Below are positions 34,086-37,271 of a DNA stretch of 37,271 nt, one piece after another. The notes under the pieces are model-generated. The model saw only the letters and a program-made list of their open reading frames with translations. It was not told the origin of the DNA and made no database searches. This DNA is from DATLBA01 sp035527275 (lineage in GTDB: Bacteria; Planctomycetota; Phycisphaerae; FEN-1346). A program made the position numbers and the translations under genes. How positions within the stretch are numbered: position 1 is the first letter of the stretch; the number at the start of each line of letters is the position of its first letter. The DNA lies in NCBI GenBank assembly GCA_035527275.1, contig DATLBA010000026.1, forward strand, positions 1-37,271. Reading direction: 5' to 3'.

Positions 34086-34108
34086 GGGTTCTCGCCGCGC
34101 AATTTCAT
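34064..34108 (-). CDS. leu operon leader peptide
   Basis: A 14-codon frame, MKLRGENPALGLRR, ends in TAA four bases before antiterminator segment 2. Leucine is encoded at positions 3, 10 and 12 (TTG, CTG, CTT) and arginine at 4, 13 and 14 (CGC, AGG, AGA). There is no Shine-Dalgarno sequence; the ATG lies at the transcription start predicted from the promoter at 34115-34143, so it would be read as a leaderless message. A ribosome held at Leu 10 would cover segment 1 and free segment 2. No protein function is expected beyond sensing. Confidence 0.5.
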   Translation of the reverse strand: MKLRGENPALGLRR

Positions 34109-34114
34109 ACTGTA

Positions 34115-34143
34115 AGATTATCGGCTTCTGGCTCCGGCGTCAA
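34115..34143 (-). promoter_or_regulatory. leuA-argG-aroK promoter
   Basis: On the minus strand TTGACG (34143-34138) and TAATCT (34120-34115) are 17 bp apart; the overlapping GATAAT (34123-34118) is an alternative -10 at 14 bp. The start is expected at about 34108, the A of the leader ATG. Confidence 0.55.
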
Positions 34144-34231
34144 GAGAAAAAACGCCGGGGTGTGGCGAATGACGGCACGCCGATCTTCAGCCGGTTGGCG
34201 ACGGCGTTGTAGAACTAATCGGTTCCCGGCG

Positions 34232-34267
34232 AAAAAGCGGCTGCCCGCCGCGACCGGCTGGGCAGCC
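34232..34267 (-). terminator. Intrinsic terminator of the ferredoxin gene
   Basis: On the minus strand GGCTGCCC (34267-34260) and GGGCAGCC (34246-34239) form a perfect 8-bp stem with a 13-nt loop, then GC and TTTTT (34236-34232). It lies 35 bp after the ferredoxin stop and separates it from the leuA promoter. Confidence 0.75.
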
Positions 34268-34301
34268 TGGCTTTCTTCTGAATGGTTGTCTTCGGGCCCC
34301 T

Positions 34302-34472
34302 TCAGGTCTGGTTGATGGCGTCCACGGGACACACTTCAACGCAGGTGCCGCAGTCCGTGCACTTCTTGGCGTCGATGACGTATTTGCCGTCGCCTTCGCT
34401 GATGGCTTCCGCGGGGCATTCCGGCTCGCAGGACCCACAGGAGACACATTCGTCGTTAATCTCGTACGCCAC
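34302..34472 (-). CDS. 2[4Fe-4S] ferredoxin, 56 residues
   Basis: A short frame beginning with GTG (34472-34470), with AAGGA about 7 nt upstream, encodes a bacterial dicluster ferredoxin. The two cluster motifs are CVSCGSCEPECP and CTDCGTCVEVCP, both full CxxCxxCxxxCP sets, related by internal pseudo-twofold symmetry (EINDEC... and VIDAKKC...). The 56-residue length is normal for clostridial-type ferredoxins, which carry low-potential electrons in the cytoplasm. It is downstream of a NifU-like gene, with MITE copy 3 between them, and ends at a strong terminator. The redox partner is not visible here. Confidence 0.93.
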   Translation of the reverse strand: MAYEINDECVSCGSCEPECPAEAISEGDGKYVIDAKKCTDCGTCVEVCPVDAINQT

Positions 34473-34520
34473 GTCTGATTCCTTTCCCTGATTTGGTACG
34501 CGCAGGCCTTGTGTTGCTTA

Positions 34521-34713
34521 AGAGCCGATCCGAAAACCGGTCTCTACTGCGGCTGGCTGCGAAGTCCGAGGCCGGTTCCGATGTACCTCGGGATCGGCCC
34601 AAAACGTCCTCGACGTGGCGTTTCAGCCACGCCTCCGGGCGTTTTGGACCTGCCGCCTTGGCCTCGAACTTCTCGCTCAGCCTCGCGACGAGCGGGTTAT
34701 TCGGATAGGCTCT
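34521..34713. mobile_element. MITE-like element, copy 3 (complete)
   Basis: A 193-bp element with imperfect 18-bp terminal inverted repeats: AGAGCCGATCCGAAAACC at the left, and GGTTATTCGGATAGGCTCT at the right. No transposase is present. The inner part matches copy 2 closely and its two ends match copy 1. A TA precedes the left end, but no clean target duplication is seen. One minus-strand frame is open across the whole element. The right end overlaps the NifU-like gene and supplies its stop. Confidence 0.75.
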
Positions 34714-34930
34714 GGACGCTCTCGACGCGTTCGATTTCCGGGACCTGTTCCTTGATGCGGCGTTCGACGCCCGCTTTGAGGGTCATCAAAGCGCCGGGGC
34801 AGCCGGCGCAGGCGCCCTGGAGTTTGACCTTGACGACGCCTTCCTCGACGCTGACCAATTGGATGTCGCCGCCGTGGGCCTGGAGCATCGGGCGGATTTC
34901 GTCAATTACAGCCGCCACCTTTTCTTCCAT
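34697..34930 (-). CDS. NifU-like iron-sulfur scaffold domain protein
   Basis: The 77-residue protein is a stand-alone NifU C-terminal (Nfu) domain, which holds a labile [4Fe-4S] cluster for delivery: IDEIRPMLQAHGGDIQLVSVEEGVVKVKLQGACAGCPGALMTLK, with the CAGC cluster motif. GGGAGA lies 8-9 nt before the ATG and a good promoter is further upstream. The final residues QSLSE and the TAA stop are encoded by the terminal inverted repeat of MITE copy 3, so the original C-terminus was replaced. The core is intact. The next gene is a ferredoxin, a plausible recipient. Confidence 0.93.
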   Translation of the reverse strand: MEEKVAAVIDEIRPMLQAHGGDIQLVSVEEGVVKVKLQGACAGCPGALMTLKAGVERRIKEQVPEIERVESVQSLSE

Positions 34931-34998
34931 CGTTCTCGTCTCCCAATGGGTACTCGTCGGAGCCCCGCCGGGCCGCGCGCGGGGCCTGTGAATGAGCC

Positions 34999-35026
34999 AT
35001 TATACGCCCCGGGAGTGAAAAGTCCA
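34999..35026 (-). promoter_or_regulatory. Promoter of the NifU-like gene
   Basis: On the minus strand TGGACT (35026-35021) and a perfect TATAAT (35004-34999) are 16 bp apart, about 70 bp before the ATG. Confidence 0.55.
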
Positions 35027-35119
35027 CTATCCGCTTGCCCGAATTTCGCCCGGCTTGGGCGGAGTTTTGGGTTGCCCTAAGCGCCTAGCTTACCAGGCTT
35101 TACATTTGGTGGCCCGGAT

Positions 35120-35147
35120 TTGCTTTTGCCCGTTTTCGTGGTATAGT
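35120..35147 (+). promoter_or_regulatory. Possible plus-strand promoter
   Basis: TTGCTT (35120-35125) and TATAGT (35142-35147) with a 16-bp spacer, upstream of the truncated secretion-signal frame at 35195. Confidence 0.35.
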
Positions 35148-35194
35148 TCATATGTCGGTGAAGGCCTTTCGCGGCTCTTGCGGACTATTTTGCG

Positions 35195-35254
35195 ATGGTG
35201 AGACGCATTAAGATTTTGATCATTACGCTCGCGACATACCTGGCCTTGTGCTAG
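35195..35254 (+). pseudogene. Truncated lipoprotein signal peptide (19 codons)
   Basis: The frame reads MVRRIKILIITLATYLALC and then TAG: two basic residues, a hydrophobic core and a lipobox-like LALC. Eleven bases after the stop comes a palindrome, TCCCGGCGCGCCGGGA at 35265-35280, with 3 more pairing bases beyond one mismatch. It looks like the start of a lipoprotein gene cut off at that point, or chance. The rest of the 560-bp gene-free stretch (34931-35492) holds only the two promoters and this palindrome. Confidence 0.3.
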
Positions 35255-35264
35255 GGCGCGGCGG

Positions 35265-35280
35265 TCCCGGCGCGCCGGGA
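35265..35280. repeat. Palindrome of the CCCGGCGCGCCGGG family
   Basis: A 16-bp perfect palindrome with the same core as those at 360-377 and 30225-30264; one mismatch outward, GCG and CGC extend the pairing. Confidence 0.8.
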
Positions 35281-35492
35281 TCGCCGGAGCGAGCGGGGTG
35301 TCGCCTCCCGGACCGAATGCCCTGATTCGCAAGGGTAGGTGAGGGAAAATCAGGGATTTCAGGGGCACTAGGGGGGTTTGAGGGAAGGTCATACTAGGCA
35401 GAATCAAGATTAGGTACGCCTCACGCGGTGAGAAGATCAGCACTCGATGATGCGGAAAAACTTCCTAAGCATTTTTCCCTACTCACCCATTC

Positions 35493-35783
35493 CTACTTCG
35501 GCGTTAATTTTAAGCAAGCCGAACTCAAGACTTTGATAGCGCGTTTTTCAATACTGTATGTCACGGACCTGCCCTTGCGCGTCCCGTCCACCAGCCGCCC
35601 CGCGCGCAGGTAGCCCAGATGATGGCTGACGGCTGGCTGCCGCAACCCGAGCGCCTTGCAGAGCGCTTTCACGTTCTTCGGCCCGCCTGCGAGTAGGCGC
35701 AGAATGCCCAGCCGCGTCGGATCCGAAAGAAGCCTGAACCCCCTCGCCCATTCCTTCAGTTCCCGTCTGTCTTGTTGCTTCAT
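35493..35783 (-). CDS. ArsR-family transcriptional regulator
   Basis: The 96-residue protein is a winged helix-turn-helix repressor type: RLLSDPTRLGILRLLAGGPKNVKALCKALGLRQPAVSHHLGYLRAGRLVDGTRKGRSVTYSI. The recognition helix is QPAVSHHLGYLRAG. A Cys in ALCKAL sits where some ArsR metal sensors have a ligand, but no CxC or paired set is present, so the inducer is unknown; it may not be a metal. AAAGGAG lies 9 nt before the ATG. It follows the 22-residue-repeat gene after 67 bp on the same strand and may be cotranscribed. Confidence 0.9.
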   Translation of the reverse strand: MKQQDRRELKEWARGFRLLSDPTRLGILRLLAGGPKNVKALCKALGLRQPAVSHHLGYLRAGRLVDGTRKGRSVTYSIEKRAIKVLSSACLKLTPK

Positions 35784-35850
35784 TATCGCTACTCCTTTGC
35801 TATGCCCCCCATCGTTATCCTTTTGGGCATTTGCGTAAACGTTGCTCCCC

Positions 35851-36756
35851 TCATGGCGCTTGCCAGATCACTTCGCCATTTGGGTCAAACAGTATGAGGG
35901 AGGATTCCGGATCCACGATAATCGTTCCCCCCAGCGTGGTCATTCTGGTAGCACCCAGCCCCGCGCGGGTCGTGCCCTTCTCGTCGAGCAACTTCAACCA
36001 CGGCCCGTCCTTAGTCAGGATCAGCCCAGCGCGGATCGTGCCCTTCTCATCGTGCAACTTCAGCCACGGCCCGTCTTTGGTCAGGATCAGCCCAGCGCGG
36101 CCCTGGTCCTTCTCGTCCCACAACGTCAGCCCCGACATGTGCTTGGTCTTGGTCAGGCCCAGCATAAGGCGGCCCTTCTCGTCGCACAACAGTAGCCCCG
36201 ACCTGTCCTTGAACAGGTTCAGCCCAACGCGGAGCTTGCCGTTCTCATCCCACAACTGCAGCAGCGGCCCGCGGTTGGACAGGGACAGCCCAGCGCGGAC
36301 CTGGCCCTTCTCGTCGCACAATGCCAGCCGCGGCCGGTCCTTGGATACGTACAGCATAGCGCGGGCCTCGCCCTTCTCGTCGTACAGGGCCAGCCCCAGC
36401 CCGTCCTTAGACAGGCCCAGCCCGGCGCGGGCCTCGCCCTTCTCGTCGAACAACTTCAGCCACGGCCCGTCCTTAAACATGGCCAGTTCGGCGCGGGTCC
36501 TCATGTCATCGTCCACAAGGATGAAGGCATTGGCGCAGAGTATCCTGCCACCTTCCTCCGCCTGTTGGAAGCGGTCTTTGATTTCCGTCCGTGCCGCTGC
36601 GGTCGCGCTTCCTTTGAAGCACGCCACGGTGGACAAGCCCGCAAATGCGACCCATGCGCCCGTGGTCAACAGCACGCCGACCAGTAGCCATCGGTTGCGG
36701 CGCTTCACGCGGACCAGTTCATTCTCCAATCGCTCAAGGCGTTCTTCGGCCGTCAT
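35851..36756 (-). CDS. Membrane-anchored protein of eight 22-residue repeats
   Basis: The 301-residue product has an N-terminal coiled-coil stretch (ERLERLENELVRVKRR), one membrane helix (WLLVGVLLTTGAWVAFAGL), a linker, then eight contiguous 22-residue repeats (residues 94-269) of the form xKDGPWLKLxDEKGxxRAGLxL, and a short beta-strand end (GTIIVDPESSLILFDPNGEV). The strict period with alternating hydrophobic residues and D-E-x-G turns suggests a beta-solenoid. Orientation is probably N-in, repeats outside. AAGGAA precedes the ATG. Function unknown; related repeat proteins occur in planctomycetes, as far as I recall. Confidence 0.8.
   Translation of the reverse strand: MTAEERLERLENELVRVKRRNRWLLVGVLLTTGAWVAFAGLSTVACFKGSATAAARTEIKDRFQQAEEGGRILCANAFILVDDDMRTRAELAMFKDGPWLKLFDEKGEARAGLGLSKDGLGLALYDEKGEARAMLYVSKDRPRLALCDEKGQVRAGLSLSNRGPLLQLWDENGKLRVGLNLFKDRSGLLLCDEKGRLMLGLTKTKHMSGLTLWDEKDQGRAGLILTKDGPWLKLHDEKGTIRAGLILTKDGPWLKLLDEKGTTRAGLGATRMTTLGGTIIVDPESSLILFDPNGEVIWQAP
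35950..36477. repeat. Eight tandem 66-bp coding repeats
   Basis: The DNA behind the 22-residue repeats has a 66-bp period, 8 units, all in frame. The two units nearest the 3' end of the gene (35950-36081) are the most similar to each other, suggesting recent duplication; the middle units are more diverged. Confidence 0.8.
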
Positions 36757-36840
36757 TTCAGGTTCCTTTCCTGTGGGCCGCGTGGCCCGTTTCCCTTATG
36801 GCGCGCCCGTCCATCGGTTCTCGGCCCACAACCCCCGTCC

Positions 36841-36941
36841 GGCGACGTGATTCAGCAGGCTCCCCGCCAGAGGGATTTCCCGCTGGCGTCACTGGCGACG
36901 TGATTCAGCAGGTTTCCCGCCAGAAGGATTTTCCGCTGGCG
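36841..36941. repeat. 53-bp tandem duplication at the aconitase 3' end
   Basis: GGCGACGTGATTCAGCAGG begins at 36841 and again at 36894, and the similarity extends over 48 bases with four differences. The period of 53 is not a multiple of three, so the reading frame changes between copies and the protein end is altered. Confidence 0.85.
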
Positions 36942-37271
36942 CGGCGAGACGAGGAGGCGCACGTTGAAGGTTTTCGCTTGCGTCCGGTTCCGGACGGTCA
37001 GCGTGCCGCGTTCGGCGACGGCTGTGCGCAGCCGAGCGAGTTCCAGTTCGTCGCCCTGTGCGATGCCGCCCGCGTCGTTCGGGTCGGCGAAGACGAGCGG
37101 CAGGATGCCGAAGTTGACCAGATTAGCCTGGTGGATGCGCTCGATGGACTTGGCCAGGACCGCCCGCACGCCGAGGAACCGCGGGCACAGGGCGGCATGT
37201 TCGCGGCTCGAGCCCTGGCCGTAACTTTCGCCGGCGACGATGAAGTTGGCCTTGCCCGCGTCGCGATTGGC
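36852..37271 (-). CDS. Aconitate hydratase, C-terminal part
   Basis: The frame enters from the right edge and ends at 36852, giving 139 residues. It contains the aconitase swivel-domain sequence GESYGQGSSREHAALCPRFLGVRAVLAKS (Ser-Arg of the substrate site), then IHQANLVNFGILPLVFADPNDAGGIAQGD and LTVRNRTQAKTFNVRLLVSPRQRKILLAGNLLNHV. This resembles the Aquifex-type aconitase, where the protein normally ends near the LLAGxLLN motif. Here 13 more residues (SDASGKSLWRGAC plus stop) come from a frameshifted tandem duplication. The iron-sulfur domain lies outside the window. Homoaconitase-type relatives are less likely. Confidence 0.88.
   Translation of the reverse strand, partial: ANRDAGKANFIVAGESYGQGSSREHAALCPRFLGVRAVLAKSIERIHQANLVNFGILPLVFADPNDAGGIAQGDELELARLRTAVAERGTLTVRNRTQAKTFNVRLLVSPRQRKILLAGNLLNHVASDASGKSLWRGAC

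Noticed and set aside
34148..34231. Possible coding remnant between the ferredoxin terminator and the leu promoter
   Set aside because: The short frame has no recognisable motif and lies downstream of a strong terminator.
35090..35443. Minus-strand frame of 117 codons
   Set aside because: Crosses the palindrome and has no motif or good ribosome site; composition is Pro/Arg-rich noise.
35950..36477. CRISPR-like array of regular repeats
   Set aside because: The repeats are contiguous without unique spacers and are in frame in a coding gene.
35831..36850. Plus-strand frame of 339 codons with apparent Ser/Pro repeats
   Set aside because: Its periodicity only mirrors the 66-bp repeats of the minus-strand gene.

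Overview
This window is high-GC bacterial chromosomal DNA. The most likely source is Planctomycetota or a nearby PVC lineage. That is inferred from the very long signal peptidase I with a zinc-ribbon-like insert, an Rhs/YD-repeat remnant, a sialate O-acetylesterase, WG-repeat and 22-residue-repeat surface proteins, and many GC-rich intergenic palindromes. No rRNA or marker gene fixes the taxon, so the assignment is moderate. Both ends are cut inside genes.

Left end (1-8.4 kb): a replication block on the minus strand (dnaA, candidate oriC, dnaN, DUF721/DciA-like gene), then rpsO-pnp and an NtrB/NtrC-type two-component pair on the plus strand. 8.5-13.1 kb: a minus-strand operon of a YacL-type PIN/TRAM membrane protein, ispD, a GT39 membrane glycosyltransferase and an overlapping GT2 enzyme that probably makes its lipid-linked sugar donor. 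13.2-18.4 kb: tRNA-Val, two exported proteins, endonuclease V, a HAD phosphatase and rpmE with a long charged tail. 18.5-24.6 kb: a small membrane protein, lepB, lptB, a PfkB sugar kinase, a TIM-barrel isomerase and a Gfo/Idh/MocA oxidoreductase. 24.6-29.6 kb: MTA phosphorylase (minus), an Rhs fragment, a sialate O-acetylesterase and a WG-repeat lipoprotein. 30.2-34.9 kb: a minus-strand leuA-argG-aroK cluster, then a ferredoxin and a NifU-like scaffold protein. 35-37.3 kb: an ArsR regulator, a repeat-rich membrane-anchored protein and the C-terminus of aconitase.

Two observations stand out. First, upstream of leuA there is what looks like a complete amino-acid attenuator: a promoter, a 14-codon leader peptide whose ATG falls at the predicted transcription start, and four segments that can pair 1:2, 2:3 and 3:4, the last followed by a U tract. 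The leader peptide has three Leu and three Arg codons, and the transcription unit contains both leuA and argG. Second, a MITE-like element with inverted ends AGAGCC-ATCCGAA is present three times (77, about 176 and 193 bp). Each copy sits at a gene 3' end; one supplies the last codons and stop of the NifU-like gene and another completes the aroK stop codon.

Many start codons were set downstream of the longest open frame, using Shine-Dalgarno spacing, promoter position and family length. All identifications come from reading motifs; no database search was run.
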